Part shown: in pieces, positions 1-9,031 of the stretch
Numbering within the stretch: position 1 is the stretch's first letter
Layout: every line of letters starts with the position of its first letter
Source: Agrobacterium fabrum str. C58
GTDB taxonomy: Bacteria > Pseudomonadota > Alphaproteobacteria > Rhizobiales > Rhizobiaceae
Reading direction: 5' to 3'
Assembly (NCBI RefSeq): GCF_000092025.1
Contig: NC_003062.2
Location: 2,768,001-2,832,000 of the forward strand
Length of the DNA stretch: 64,000 bases
Position numbers and translations under genes: made by a program
Notes under the pieces: generated by a model
Databases searched by the model: none
What the model was told of the DNA's origin: nothing
What the model saw: the letters and a program-made list of their open reading frames with translations, nothing else

Positions 1-3000
1 CCATCATCTTCGTGCCGCGTGAGGAATATAATTCTTACGTGCGCGAGAAGATCGGCGATTATCTGAGCCGGGTTTATGACGGGCATATCTCTGCCTATTA
101 TCCCGCCTTCCCCGAAGGCGCAGTCGCCCGCGTCCACTTCATCGTCGGCCGCACGGAAGGCAAGACGCCGCGCATCGCCCAGGACAAGCTGGAAGATGCC
201 GTCAGTGATATTGCGGCACGCTGGATAGACCATTTCGTCGCCCTTTCCGAACCGGGCGCGCCGGTACTGGACGTCGATCAGGCCTATCAGGAAGCCTTCA
301 CGCCCGAAGAAGCGATCGGCGACATGCCGGACATTCTGGCGGCCGCCAATGGCGAGCCGGTCCGCATTGAATTCTACCAGCAGGAAGGCCAGTCGGACGA
401 CACGCTGTCACTGAAGATTTTCCACCGTGACGGCCACCTGCCGCTTTCACGCCGCGTACCTCTGCTCGAGAATCTCGGCTTCAACGTCATCAGCGAACGC
501 ACATTCGATATCGGTGTCGTTTCCGAAGGCGAAAAGCGCGACATCGTGCTGCATGACATGGAACTGTCAGTCGCTGCCGGCACGACGCTCGATCTCCCGC
601 ACTACGGACCGAAACTCGAGGAAGCCTTCCTTGCCGCCTTCTCCGGCAAGGTGGACAATGACAACTTCAACCGCCTGATCCTTGCCTGCGGCCTGAACGT
701 GCGCGAAGTCTCCGTGCTGCGTGCCTATGCCCGTTATCTGCGCCAGACCGGCATCGTTTATTCGCAGGAGCATATTTCCGAAACGCTCTATAAATATCCT
801 GACATTTCCCGGAATATTTTCGCGCTATTCAAGGCTGGCTTCGATCCGTCTATCGAAGAAAAGAAGCGGGTGAAGAAACTCGCAGAGATTCACAAGGCGA
901 TTGAAGCGGCCCTGAGCGGCGTCCCCAATCTCGATGAGGACCGCACGCTGCGGCGCTACGTCAACGCCATCGATGCGACGCTGCGCACCAACTACTTCCA
1001 GAAGAATGCCGACGGCACCCCGCGTGACCTCCTGGCATTCAAGTTCGATCCGAAACACCTGGATGGCCTGCCCGATCCCCGCCCCTTCCGCGAAATCTTC
1101 GTTTACGGCACCGAGGTCGAAGGCGTGCATCTGCGCTTCGGCAAGGTGGCGCGCGGCGGTCTGCGCTGGTCGGATCGTGGCCAGGACTACCGCACCGAAG
1201 TTCTCGGCCTCGTCAAGGCTCAGCAGGTGAAGAACGCGGTCATCGTGCCTGTCGGTGCCAAGGGCGGCTTCTTCCCGAAGAACCTGCCCGCCGGCGGCTC
1301 CCGCGACGAGGTCTTTAATGCCGGTCGCGAGGCCTACAAGACCTACATCCGCACCCTGCTCTCGATCACCGACAATATCGTTGACGACGCCATCGTGCCG
1401 CCGGCCGATACACTGAGGCTGGATGGCGACGACCCCTATTTCGTCGTTGCCGCCGACAAGGGAACGGCCACCTTCTCCGATACGGCGAACGGTCTTGCCC
1501 ATGAAGCCGGTTTCTGGCTGGACGATGCCTTCGCATCGGGTGGTTCCGCCGGTTATGACCACAAGAAGATGGGCATCACCGCCCGTGGCGCATGGGAAAC
1601 GGTAAAGCGCCATTTCCGTGAAATGGATACCGATATCCAGACCACGCCATTCACCGTGGCCGGTGTGGGCGACATGTCCGGCGACGTTTTCGGCAATGGC
1701 ATGCTGCTGTCGGAAAAGATCAGGCTGATCGCGGCCTTTGATCACCGCGATATCTTCATCGATCCAGACCCGGATACCGACAAATCCTTTGCCGAACGCA
1801 AGCGGCTTTTCGAACTGCCGCGTTCCAGCTGGCAGGATTATGATCGCTCGACCCTCTCGGCCGGCGCGATGATCATCTCGCGTTCCGAAAAATCGGTAAC
1901 GTTGACGCCGGAAGCCGTGGCCGCCATCGGCCTCGACAAGTCTGTCGCCACACCCTTCGAGATCATGACCGCCATTCTGAAGGCGCCGACCGATCTCCTC
2001 TGGTTCGGCGGCATCGGCACCTACATCAAGGCGGCGGTGGAAACCAATGCCGAGGTGGGTGACAGGGCAAACGACCCGATCCGCGTCAACGCCACGGAGC
2101 TGCGCGCCAAGGTCATCGGCGAAGGCGCCAATCTCGGTATCACCCAGAAGGGCCGCATTGCCTATGCGCTTGCGGGCGGACGTTGCAACTCCGACGCCAT
2201 CGACAATTCGGCAGGCGTCAACTCCTCCGACGTCGAGGTGAACATCAAGATCGCACTCGCTTCCGCCGTCAATAGCGGCCGCCTGACGATGCCGAAACGC
2301 AACCAGCTTCTCGCTTCCATGACGCCTGATGTGGCGCAGCTGGTGCTGCGCAACAACTACCAGCAATCGCTCGCGATCTCGCTGACGGAGCGGCTGGGGC
2401 TGGCGAACCGTGAGGAGCTCGGCCGCCTGATGGGTGCGCTGGAGGCAACAGGGCAGTTGAACCGCAAGGTGGAAACCCTGCCGAACAATGCCGAGTTCAG
2501 CGAGAGGTATGCCTCCGGCAAGCCGCTGACCCGGCCGGAAATTGGTGTACTTCTCTCCTATGCCAAGCTGACACTGTTCGATGCGCTGGTGGCAAGCCCA
2601 CTTCCGGATGAGCCCTATCTCCAGCATCTGCTGCTCGACTATTTCCCGGCCAAGATGCAGAAGAACTATGCTAATGATATCAAGGCGCATCGCCTGCACC
2701 GTGAGATCGTCGCAACCGCGCTCGCCAATGCCGTCGTCAATCGTGGTGGCCCGGGCTTCGTGCAGAAACTCGCCGATGCGAGCGGACTATTGGCGGCAGA
2801 CGTCGTGAAAGCGGCAGTCATTGTTGAAGATGGTTTCGGTCTCAAGCGACTTTGGACAGAGGTCGATGCACTTGACGGCAAGGTCGGCGGCCAAGTCCAG
2901 AATGGGCTTTATGCAACGATCACCCGCATCTTCTCCGATGCAAGCAGGCTTTACCTGCAAACGGGAAGCGCGGGCGCGGCGGCGGGCGACATGGCGACCG

Positions 3001-3524
3001 AGATCGAGCGTCTGAAAACCGCGATCAAGACGCTGTCGCCGGCAGCAACGAAATATCGCCGCGAGCTGGGCGTGACCGAAATCGATGGCGTTCCCTCCGG
3101 CCTTCTGGAAGAGCTGGATACGCTTTCATTACTGGTCTATGTGCCTGAAATCATGCGCATTGCCGAAAGTGCCGGCACAACGCTTGCCCGCGCCGCCGAA
3201 AGCTACGCCACCGTGTCCTCCACCTTCCGTGTTGCGCGTCTGCTGGATGCCAGTCAGCGCATAACACCAGCGGATCATTATGAGAGTCTGGCTCTCCTGC
3301 GCAGCCAGGACCAGATTTCCTCATCAAGACGCCGCATCGTCATTTCGGCTCTCACCGAGTATGCGAAGGAAAAAGACCCGGTTCAGGCCTGGTATGCGGC
3401 TGACCGCGTGCGCGTCAACCGCATCGTCTCCGAGCTCGGCGCGCTCAGCGAAAGCGGCGACACCAACCTCGCGCGCCTTACCGTGGCGGCGGGGCTGCTT
3501 GGCGATATTGTTCAGGCACGCTGA
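1..3524 (+). CDS. gdhB: NAD-specific glutamate dehydrogenase, large (L-GDH) type, 5'-truncated by window edge
   Basis: The gene catalyses oxidative deamination of L-glutamate to 2-oxoglutarate with NAD. The reading frame is open from the first base (first full codon at 3) and encodes about 1173 residues ending at 3524. The family is normally about 1,500-1,600 residues, so roughly a quarter of the N-terminus lies upstream. The GTG at 12 is an internal Val codon. The catalytic core is visible: a glycine-rich stretch near residue 390 with RGGLRWSDR, followed by QQVKNAVIVPVGAKGGF, and further on a VAGVGDMSGDVFGNGML nucleotide-binding segment and GEGANLG. No deletion or frameshift is visible. A transporter gene follows 101 bp downstream in the same direction. 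The family assignment is firm; the symbol is used loosely for this family. Confidence 0.95.
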   Translation, partial: IIFVPREEYNSYVREKIGDYLSRVYDGHISAYYPAFPEGAVARVHFIVGRTEGKTPRIAQDKLEDAVSDIAARWIDHFVALSEPGAPVLDVDQAYQEAFTPEEAIGDMPDILAAANGEPVRIEFYQQEGQSDDTLSLKIFHRDGHLPLSRRVPLLENLGFNVISERTFDIGVVSEGEKRDIVLHDMELSVAAGTTLDLPHYGPKLEEAFLAAFSGKVDNDNFNRLILACGLNVREVSVLRAYARYLRQTGIVYSQEHISETLYKYPDISRNIFALFKAGFDPSIEEKKRVKKLAEIHKAIEAALSGVPNLDEDRTLRRYVNAIDATLRTNYFQKNADGTPRDLLAFKFDPKHLDGLPDPRPFREIFVYGTEVEGVHLRFGKVARGGLRWSDRGQDYRTEVLGLVKAQQVKNAVIVPVGAKGGFFPKNLPAGGSRDEVFNAGREAYKTYIRTLLSITDNIVDDAIVPPADTLRLDGDDPYFVVAADKGTATFSDTANGLAHEAGFWLDDAFASGGSAGYDHKKMGITARGAWETVKRHFREMDTDIQTTPFTVAGVGDMSGDVFGNGMLLSEKIRLIAAFDHRDIFIDPDPDTDKSFAERKRLFELPRSSWQDYDRSTLSAGAMIISRSEKSVTLTPEAVAAIGLDKSVATPFEIMTAILKAPTDLLWFGGIGTYIKAAVETNAEVGDRANDPIRVNATELRAKVIGEGANLGITQKGRIAYALAGGRCNSDAIDNSAGVNSSDVEVNIKIALASAVNSGRLTMPKRNQLLASMTPDVAQLVLRNNYQQSLAISLTERLGLANREELGRLMGALEATGQLNRKVETLPNNAEFSERYASGKPLTRPEIGVLLSYAKLTLFDALVASPLPDEPYLQHLLLDYFPAKMQKNYANDIKAHRLHREIVATALANAVVNRGGPGFVQKLADASGLLAADVVKAAVIVEDGFGLKRLWTEVDALDGKVGGQVQNGLYATITRIFSDASRLYLQTGSAGAAAGDMATEIERLKTAIKTLSPAATKYRRELGVTEIDGVPSGLLEELDTLSLLVYVPEIMRIAESAGTTLARAAESYATVSSTFRVARLLDASQRITPADHYESLALLRSQDQISSSRRRIVISALTEYAKEKDPVQAWYAADRVRVNRIVSELGALSESGDTNLARLTVAAGLLGDIVQAR

Positions 3525-3625
3525 GCGGAATCTCAAAAACGTCATCCGGGCCATCGACCCGGGTGGCGACCAACGACGTGAACGGCCAACATCACGAACT
3601 TCCCGATTATCCGATAGGACGATGA

Positions 3626-5002
3626 ATGACTGTCCCCTCCCAGAACGCGGAAACAGTGGTTGCCAAACGCGGCATTTGGGGCTGGGTCATGTTCGACTGG
3701 GCGGCGCAGCCCTTCTTCACTGTTGTCACCACCTTCATTTTCGGCCCCTATTTCGTCGCCCGCCTCACCGATGATCCGATCTCGGCGCAGGCGACGTGGA
3801 GCAACATGGCGACGGTTTCTTCGATCATCATCGCCCTCTTCTCCCCCATCCTCGGCTCCATCGCCGATCAATCCGGCGCACGCAAACCGTGGATCGCCTT
3901 TTTTGCCGTCATCAAGATCGTCAGCCTGTTTTTCCTATGGTTTGCAGCGCCGGGGTCGCCGATCATCCTGCCCATCATCTGCATGATCCTCGCTTCCATC
4001 GCCGCGGAATTCTCGATTGTCTTTAACGATTCCATGATGCCGCGACTGACCAATCCGCAAAATGTCGGACGCATCTCCAATCTTGCCTGGGGGCTCGGTT
4101 ATCTTGGTGGCATGGTGGTGCTGATTGCCGTGGTGACGCTTCTCGCCTCCAACCCGCAGACGGGGCTGACGATTGCCGGCGTCAAACCGCTTTTCGGTCT
4201 CGACCCCGCCACCGGCGAGGATGCCAGAATAACCGGACCGCTTGCCGCCCTCTGGTATCTCGTCTTCATTCTGCCGATGTTCCTGTTGACCTCCGATGCC
4301 GAAAAGGGTCTGCCCTTTGCAGCCGCGATCCGCTCTGGACTTGGAGAACTGAAGATTACGCTCCGCGAACTCCGCTACCGCCCCGTGCTTTTGCGATTTC
4401 TGATCGCGCGCATGCTTTATCAGGATGGTGTCAATGGCGTAATCATCCTCGGTGGGGCCTTCGCTGCCGGCATGTTCGGCTGGGCGACGATGGAAATCGG
4501 TCTCTTCGGCATCCTGCTCAATGTCGTCGCCATCGCAGGCTGCTTTGCTGCCGGACGGCTCGATCAGAAACTCGGCTCGCGCATCACTATCCTCATCAGT
4601 CTGGCGCTGCTGCTGCTCGCAACGGTCGGCATCGTCTCGACGGAAAAGGGCTCCACCCTGTTCGGCTGGATACAATTATCGACAGCGGATAATGACCGCA
4701 TCTTCGCGACAGGCGCGGAAAAGGCCTATCTGCTCTATGGTGTGCTGATCGGCCTTGCCTTCGGGCCCGTCCAGGCCTCGTCGCGCTCTTATCTCGCCCG
4801 CAATATCACTGTGGCAGAAGCGGGCCGTTATTTCGGCATCTATGCGCTTTCCGGGCGCGCCACGAGTTTCATGGCAACGCTGTCGTTTTCCATAGCAACC
4901 ACTATAAGCGGCTCCGCCCATATCGGCATGGCGACGCTCATCGTGTTTCTGGGGGCTGGGTTCCTGCTGTTGCTGCGCGTGCCGGAAAGAACGGCAGGCT
5001 GA
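3626..5002 (+). CDS. MFS transporter, UMF1 (Atg22-like) family
   Basis: This 458-residue integral membrane protein has about 11-12 hydrophobic segments. The N-terminal GWVMFDWAAQPFFTVV motif and the overall organisation match the UMF1 branch of the major facilitator superfamily, related to fungal vacuolar effluxer Atg22. The start ATG at 3626 lies just downstream of ATAGGACG. It is 101 bp downstream of glutamate dehydrogenase and could be co-transcribed; the substrate cannot be read from sequence. It converges on phaR. The gap between the two stops (5003-5060) shows no convincing terminator. Family membership is firm, substrate unknown. Confidence 0.85.
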   Translation: MTVPSQNAETVVAKRGIWGWVMFDWAAQPFFTVVTTFIFGPYFVARLTDDPISAQATWSNMATVSSIIIALFSPILGSIADQSGARKPWIAFFAVIKIVSLFFLWFAAPGSPIILPIICMILASIAAEFSIVFNDSMMPRLTNPQNVGRISNLAWGLGYLGGMVVLIAVVTLLASNPQTGLTIAGVKPLFGLDPATGEDARITGPLAALWYLVFILPMFLLTSDAEKGLPFAAAIRSGLGELKITLRELRYRPVLLRFLIARMLYQDGVNGVIILGGAFAAGMFGWATMEIGLFGILLNVVAIAGCFAAGRLDQKLGSRITILISLALLLLATVGIVSTEKGSTLFGWIQLSTADNDRIFATGAEKAYLLYGVLIGLAFGPVQASSRSYLARNITVAEAGRYFGIYALSGRATSFMATLSFSIATTISGSAHIGMATLIVFLGAGFLLLLRVPERTAG

Positions 5003-5060
5003 AAGTCTGGAGCAGCAGCCGATGCGGTTGTTCAATCCAGCATCGGCCCGAAAGACAGGA

Positions 5061-5636
5061 TCAGAGCTGGTCGAGTTTTTGCTGCAATGCGCGCAGCTGC
5101 GCCTTCAGCTCATCGATTTCGGATGCATTCGGCTTGCGGGTTTCCTTCGGCGCCTGTGGCATTGCGAAAGGCGTAAAACCCTGCATCGCCTGCCGGAACA
5201 GTTCCGTGTTGCGGCGAATCTGCTCTTCCATCATCTGCAGCGGTGCCTGGAAGTTGCGGGCAAGCGAACCGTCACCGAAAGCCTTGGCCATATGCTCCTG
5301 CATCTGGCTCTGCTGATCGGAGAAGGTCTTCATCGAATGTTCGAGAAATGTCGGCACGACCATCTGCATCTGGTCACCGTAATAGGAAATCAATTGCCGC
5401 AGAAACGCCGTCGGCAGCAGCGTATTGCCGGTTTTGGCTTCTTGCTCAACGATGATCTGCGTCAGCACCGCGTGGGTGATATCCTCAGACGACTTGGCGT
5501 CCTGAACCTTGAAGTCCTCGCCGCGCTTGACCATCTGCGCCAGGTCGTCGAGCGTCACATACGTGCTCGTGCCGGTATTATAGAGCCGCCGGTTGGCATA
5601 TTTTTTAATGATTGTTTCGCCGTCGTGTTTCGCCAT
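5061..5636 (-). CDS. phaR: Polyhydroxyalkanoate synthesis repressor PhaR
   Basis: The product is a DNA- and PHB-binding repressor of polyhydroxybutyrate granule genes. The 191-residue protein opens with the family's N-terminal PHB/PHA accumulation regulator domain (YANRRLYNTGTSTYVTLDDL, residues about 13-35). The second region (about 65-130) is the PHB-accumulation regulatory domain, and the C-terminus is a short coiled coil (ELKAQLRALQQKLDQL). I chose the ATG at 5636 over a 44-residue longer frame because GAGGAGG stands 5-6 bases upstream and the family motif starts just after it. It is divergent from phaA-phaB, with 242 bp of AT-rich, TGC/GCA-rich DNA between, which fits autoregulation and control of pha genes. 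Confidence 0.93.
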   Translation of the reverse strand: MAKHDGETIIKKYANRRLYNTGTSTYVTLDDLAQMVKRGEDFKVQDAKSSEDITHAVLTQIIVEQEAKTGNTLLPTAFLRQLISYYGDQMQMVVPTFLEHSMKTFSDQQSQMQEHMAKAFGDGSLARNFQAPLQMMEEQIRRNTELFRQAMQGFTPFAMPQAPKETRKPNASEIDELKAQLRALQQKLDQL

Positions 5637-5878
5637 GCCCGCCTCCTCGCGATGATGGTATTTTCTTGTTTTTGTTTTTCTTGCTCTTCCCGGCGCAAAG
5701 TGTATGCGCAAAATACGCTGTCTGACAAATGTTTTGTGCATCGCAACAGTTTGTTTTTTGCGCAGCAATTTTTCGAAAGATTCCGACGTGATTTAGCAAC
5801 ATCTTTTAAAGCAACTTTCGGCATTTGACTTGTATTAAAAGCTTTGCCAGTCTCCGCCCGCATGTGAGGAGATGAGAA
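5637..5878. promoter_or_regulatory. phaR/phaA divergent regulatory region with TGC/GCA-rich candidate PhaR sites
   Basis: The 242-bp gap between divergent phaR and phaA is AT-rich compared with its neighbours. Between about 5700 and 5780 it has clustered TGC/GCA elements (ATGCGCAAA, TGTGCATCGCAAC, TTTTGCGCAGCAA). PhaR of Paracoccus is known to bind TGC-rich DNA. The elements are seen; their function is inferred. I could not place a confident -35/-10 pair. AGGAG before phaA and GAGGAGG before phaR are clear ribosome-binding sites. Confidence 0.45.
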
Positions 5879-7060
5879 ATGACCCTGCCTTCAATCGTGA
5901 TTGCCAGCGCCGCGCGCACCGCCGTCGGCTCTTTCAACGGCCACTTCGCCAACACGCCCGCCCACGAACTTGGTGCCACCGTCATTAGTGCGGTGCTGGA
6001 ACGTGCCGGCGTCGCGGCCAATGAAGTGGATGAGGTCATTCTCGGCCAGGTGCTCATGGCAGGCGAGGGGCAAAACCCGGCGCGGCAGGCAGCAATGAAG
6101 GCCGGCATTCCGCAGGAGGCAACCGCCTTCGGCATCAATCAGCTCTGCGGCTCTGGCTTGCGCGCCGTGGCGCTGGGCATGCAGCAGATCGTGACGGGGG
6201 ATGCGGCCATCATCATTGCCGGCGGCCAGGAATCCATGTCCATGGCGCCGCATTGCGCCCATCTACGGGGCGGCGTGAAGATGGGCGACTTCAAGATGAT
6301 AGACACGATGATGAAGGACGGTCTGACCGACGCCTTTTACGGATACCCGATGGGCATCACTGCCGAAAACATCGCTCGCCAATGGCAGCTTTCCCGCGAT
6401 GAGCAGGACCAGTTCGCAGTCGCATCGCAGAACAAGGCCGAAGCCGCGCAGAACGCCGGTCGCTTCACTGACGAGATCGTGGCTTTCACGGTAAAGGGCC
6501 GCAAGGCCGATATCGTCATCGATGCGGACGAACATATCCGTCATGGCGCATCGCTCGAAACCATGGCCAAGCTGCGTCCCGCCTTCGACAAGGAAGGCAC
6601 GGTCACGGCCGGTAACGCCTCCGGCCTGAATGACGGCGCAGCCGCCACGCTTCTCATGTCGGAACAGCAAGCGGCAAAGCGCGGCATCAAACCGCTAGCG
6701 CGCATAGCCTCCTGGGCAACGGCCGGCGTTGATCCGCAGATCATGGGCACCGGTCCCATCCCCGCCTCCCGCAAGGCGCTGGCCAAGGCCGGCTGGTCGA
6801 TCAACGATATTGGCCTTGTCGAGGCCAACGAGGCCTTTGCCGCCCAATCCTGCGCGGTCGTGCGCGAGCTGGGCCTTAACCCTGACATCGTCAACGTTAA
6901 TGGCGGAGCGATTGCCATCGGCCATCCGATCGGCGCTTCCGGCGCTCGCGTCCTGAACACGCTGATTTTCGAAATGCGTCGCCGCAACGTATCGAGGGGT
7001 CTCGCAACGCTCTGCATCGGCGGCGGCATGGGTGTCGCCATGTGCATCGAGGCGCTCTAA
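5879..7060 (+). CDS. phaA: Acetyl-CoA acetyltransferase (beta-ketothiolase)
   Basis: Biosynthetic thiolase condensing two acetyl-CoA to acetoacetyl-CoA, the first PHB step. The 393-residue length is exactly typical. The nucleophilic Cys is at residue 90 in NQLCGSGLRA. The C-terminal GGAIAIGHPIGASGAR carries the catalytic His, and LCIGGGMG the second catalytic Cys. ATG at 5879 is preceded by GTGAGGAGATGAG, giving a good ribosome-binding site. It is followed by phaB after 170 bp, and is divergent from phaR. PHB synthase (phaC) is not in this window. Confidence 0.96.
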   Translation: MTLPSIVIASAARTAVGSFNGHFANTPAHELGATVISAVLERAGVAANEVDEVILGQVLMAGEGQNPARQAAMKAGIPQEATAFGINQLCGSGLRAVALGMQQIVTGDAAIIIAGGQESMSMAPHCAHLRGGVKMGDFKMIDTMMKDGLTDAFYGYPMGITAENIARQWQLSRDEQDQFAVASQNKAEAAQNAGRFTDEIVAFTVKGRKADIVIDADEHIRHGASLETMAKLRPAFDKEGTVTAGNASGLNDGAAATLLMSEQQAAKRGIKPLARIASWATAGVDPQIMGTGPIPASRKALAKAGWSINDIGLVEANEAFAAQSCAVVRELGLNPDIVNVNGGAIAIGHPIGASGARVLNTLIFEMRRRNVSRGLATLCIGGGMGVAMCIEAL

Positions 7061-7230
7061 AAACCCTCGCAAGGTTTGCCAAAAAGCAATTCCGGTTCGC
7101 CAGACAATAGGGTAGAAGCGGCCTCCCATTGGCCGTATTTCTATGGCCGTTGGGCACAACGAACGAGTTCCGCAATAGTTGGGAGCGCTAGCATATTGAG
7201 GCGCTTCGTTGATAGGTCATGGAGGCCGAT

Positions 7231-7956
7231 ATGAGCCGGGTTGCGTTGATTTCCGGCGGGACGAGCGGCATAGGTGCCGCAATCGCCCGCGCCCTTCAGG
7301 CAGCCGGCTACCGCGTGGCCGTCAACTACGCCTTCACGACGGACAGGGCCGAAGCATTCCAGAAAGAAACCGGCATCCCGGCGTTTCAGTGGGATGTTCG
7401 CGATTATGACGCCTGCGTCGACGGCATAACGAAGGTTGAGGAAACCTTCGGACCGGTCGAAGTGCTCGTCAATAATGCGGGCATCACCCGCGACGCGATG
7501 TTTCACAAGATGTCGCCGCAGCAATGGCGAGAGGTGATCGACACCAACCTCACCGGCGTCTTCAACATGACACACCCCGTCTGGCCGGGCATGCGCGAGC
7601 GCGGCTTCGGCCGCATCGTCAACATTTCCTCCATCAACGGCCAGAAAGGACAGGCGGGACAGGTCAATTATTCCGCCTCGAAAGCGGGTGATATCGGCTT
7701 CACCAAGGCGCTTGCCCAGGAAGGCGCCAGCCGTAACATCACCGTCAACGCCATCTGCCCCGGCTATATCGGCACGGAGATGGTGCGGGCGATACCGGAA
7801 AAGGTTCTGGCGGAACGGATCGTGCCGCAAATTCCCGTCGGACGCTTGGGTGAACCGGAAGAAATCGCGCGTTGCGTCCTGTTTCTGGTGTCGGACGAGG
7901 CGGGTTTCATCACCGGCTCCACGATGACAGCCAATGGCGGGCAATATTTCGCCTGA
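7231..7956 (+). CDS. phaB: Acetoacetyl-CoA reductase (NADPH), SDR family
   Basis: Reduces acetoacetyl-CoA to (R)-3-hydroxybutyryl-CoA, the second PHB step. This 241-residue short-chain dehydrogenase has the TGxxxGIG-type nucleotide motif (GGTSGIGAAIARAL) at the N-terminus, NNAG, and the catalytic YSASK. It ends with a typical GSTMTANGGQYFA tail. The start at 7231 is preferred over the ATG at 7219 because GGAGG at 7221-7225 is correctly spaced for it. The 170-bp gap after phaA may hold an own promoter or only a leader. Confidence 0.95.
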   Translation: MSRVALISGGTSGIGAAIARALQAAGYRVAVNYAFTTDRAEAFQKETGIPAFQWDVRDYDACVDGITKVEETFGPVEVLVNNAGITRDAMFHKMSPQQWREVIDTNLTGVFNMTHPVWPGMRERGFGRIVNISSINGQKGQAGQVNYSASKAGDIGFTKALAQEGASRNITVNAICPGYIGTEMVRAIPEKVLAERIVPQIPVGRLGEPEEIARCVLFLVSDEAGFITGSTMTANGGQYFA

Positions 7957-8107
7957 GATAGCTCGTCCTCCACATCCGGCCCGACGCTGATGATAAACTT
8001 TTCGTGATAATGATGCTGGATAGTTTTGTTGCGCACAAAAACTTGAACGCAGAATACCGCAATAAAGCAACTGCTAAACCAATGAAAATACGAGGGTTTT
8101 CGTATAG

Positions 8108-8124
8108 TTTAGAACGAGTCTAGA
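8108..8124. promoter_or_regulatory. Irr box (ICE)-like inverted repeat upstream of bfd-bfr
   Basis: The sequence TTTAGAACGAGTCTAGA matches the published iron-control-element layout TTTAGAA-N3-TTCTAAA with two mismatches, both in the right half. In Rhizobiales, Irr acts at such sites, and iron storage genes are typical targets repressed at low iron. It lies 32 bp upstream of the likely -35 of bfd. The match is seen; binding is inferred. Confidence 0.5.
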
Positions 8125-8155
8125 GAGCTTGCCGTCGCACTATTGGAGGTTTTTC

Positions 8156-8187
8156 TTGACATTTACTGTCCTGTTTTGGTTTAAGAA
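8156..8187 (+). promoter_or_regulatory. Candidate sigma-70-like promoter of bfd-bfr
   Basis: A perfect TTGACA at 8156-8161 is followed after 18 bases by TTTAAG (8180-8185), the best available -10. The bfd start codon is at 8224. The -35 is convincing; the -10 is weak. Confidence 0.4.
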
Positions 8188-8223
8188 TGAAAACAACGTG
8201 TTGCGTCATACAGGCAGTCCATC

Positions 8224-8535
8224 ATGCTGGTTTGCAGCTGCAATTACATTACCGATCACGATATCCGAGACGTCATCAACGAACTCCTCGATGAGGACTG
8301 TTGGCAGCTTATCGTTCCTGCAAAAGTGTATCATGCCATGGAAAAACGCGGTCGCTGCTGCGGCTGTTTTCCGACCGTTGTCGACCTGATCATCAAAACC
8401 ACGGAAGAATATCACGCCCGTCGCCACTCGACTGAGGCTGATGTTTTTGATTTTATGTCCCGCTTGAAGCGATTCCATGAAGAGAACAGGAGAGCGGACA
8501 TTGAAAGGCGACACAAAAGTCATCGAGCGGCTTAA
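8224..8535 (+). CDS. bfd: Bacterioferritin-associated ferredoxin-like (2Fe-2S) protein
   Basis: Small iron-sulfur protein thought to reduce the bacterioferritin core for iron release. The 103-residue protein has the Bfd cluster ligands as C4-x-C6 and C45-C46-x-C48 (the C..xxC pair), in a (2Fe-2S)_BFD domain covering residues about 2-55. The C-terminal half is longer than in E. coli Bfd (64 aa) and is charged, without a recognised domain. Its last 35 bases overlap the start of bfr, so the two are translationally linked. The upstream DNA carries an Irr-box-like repeat. Confidence 0.9.
   Translation: MLVCSCNYITDHDIRDVINELLDEDCWQLIVPAKVYHAMEKRGRCCGCFPTVVDLIIKTTEEYHARRHSTEADVFDFMSRLKRFHEENRRADIERRHKSHRAA
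8488..8500 (+). promoter_or_regulatory. Ribosome-binding site selecting the TTG start of bfr
   Basis: AGGAGA (8488-8493) lies inside the bfd coding sequence, 7 bases before TTG at 8501. This spacing, together with the conserved [15 protein letters not shown]-terminus, fixes TTG as the bfr start rather than the in-frame ATG at 8477. Confidence 0.7.
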
Positions 8536-8986
8536 CGAAGCCCTTTTTCTAGAACTCGGTGCAGTAAACCAGTATTGGCTTCACTACCGGCTTCTGAATG
8601 ATTGGGGTTTCACCAAGCTCGCAAAGAAGGAGCGTGCCGAATCCATCGAAGAGATGCAGCACGCCGACAAGATCATTGATCGTATTATCTTCCTGGAAGG
8701 TCATCCCAACCTCCAGACTCTGGCTCCGCTGCGCATCGGCCAGAACGTCAAGGAAGTGCTTGAAGCCGACCTGGCTGGCGAATATGACGCACGGACTTCC
8801 TACAAGAAATCGCGTGATATCTGTTCCGAGGCTGGAGACTACGTCTCCATGAAGCTGTTCGAAGCCCTGCTGATCGACGAGGAAGGCCATATCGACTTCC
8901 TCGAAACCCAGCTCGAGCTGCTCGGCAAGATCGGCGCGGAAAAATACGGCCAGCTCAACGCCGATTCTGCCAACGAAGCGGAATAA
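8501..8986 (+). CDS. bfr: Bacterioferritin
   Basis: Heme-containing ferritin that oxidises and stores iron in a 24-subunit shell. Counting from the TTG start at 8501 the protein is 161 residues. The ferroxidase ligands fall at the canonical positions E18, E51 and H54, and the heme ligand is M52. This numbering supports the TTG start and argues against the ATG at 8477, which would add eight residues. The gene overlaps bfd by 35 bp and ends at a strong terminator (9005-9031). Likely repressed by Irr when iron is low, judged from the ICE-like repeat upstream of the pair. Confidence 0.96.
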   Translation: MKGDTKVIERLNEALFLELGAVNQYWLHYRLLNDWGFTKLAKKERAESIEEMQHADKIIDRIIFLEGHPNLQTLAPLRIGQNVKEVLEADLAGEYDARTSYKKSRDICSEAGDYVSMKLFEALLIDEEGHIDFLETQLELLGKIGAEKYGQLNADSANEAE

Positions 8987-9004
8987 GCACTGGCGCCAGA
9001 ACGA

Positions 9005-9031
9005 AAAAGGCGGCCTTGGCCGCCTTTTTTA
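9005..9031. terminator. Bidirectional rho-independent terminator between bfr and rppH
   Basis: AAGGCGGCC-TT-GGCCGCCTT forms a perfect inverted repeat at 9007-9026. It is flanked by an A run on the left and T6 on the right, so it can end transcription from both the plus-strand bfr and the minus-strand rppH operon. It touches the rppH stop codon. Confidence 0.85.

Noticed and set aside
825..2699. Long antisense open frame (624 codons) opposite glutamate dehydrogenase
   Set aside because: It is a shadow of a GC-rich gene; the sense frame matches a known family throughout, and the antisense product resembles nothing and has repetitive low-information composition.
3546..3562. CCGGG-CCATCGA-CCCGG hairpin after glutamate dehydrogenase as terminator
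   Set aside because: Only a 5-bp stem and no U tract; may be chance.
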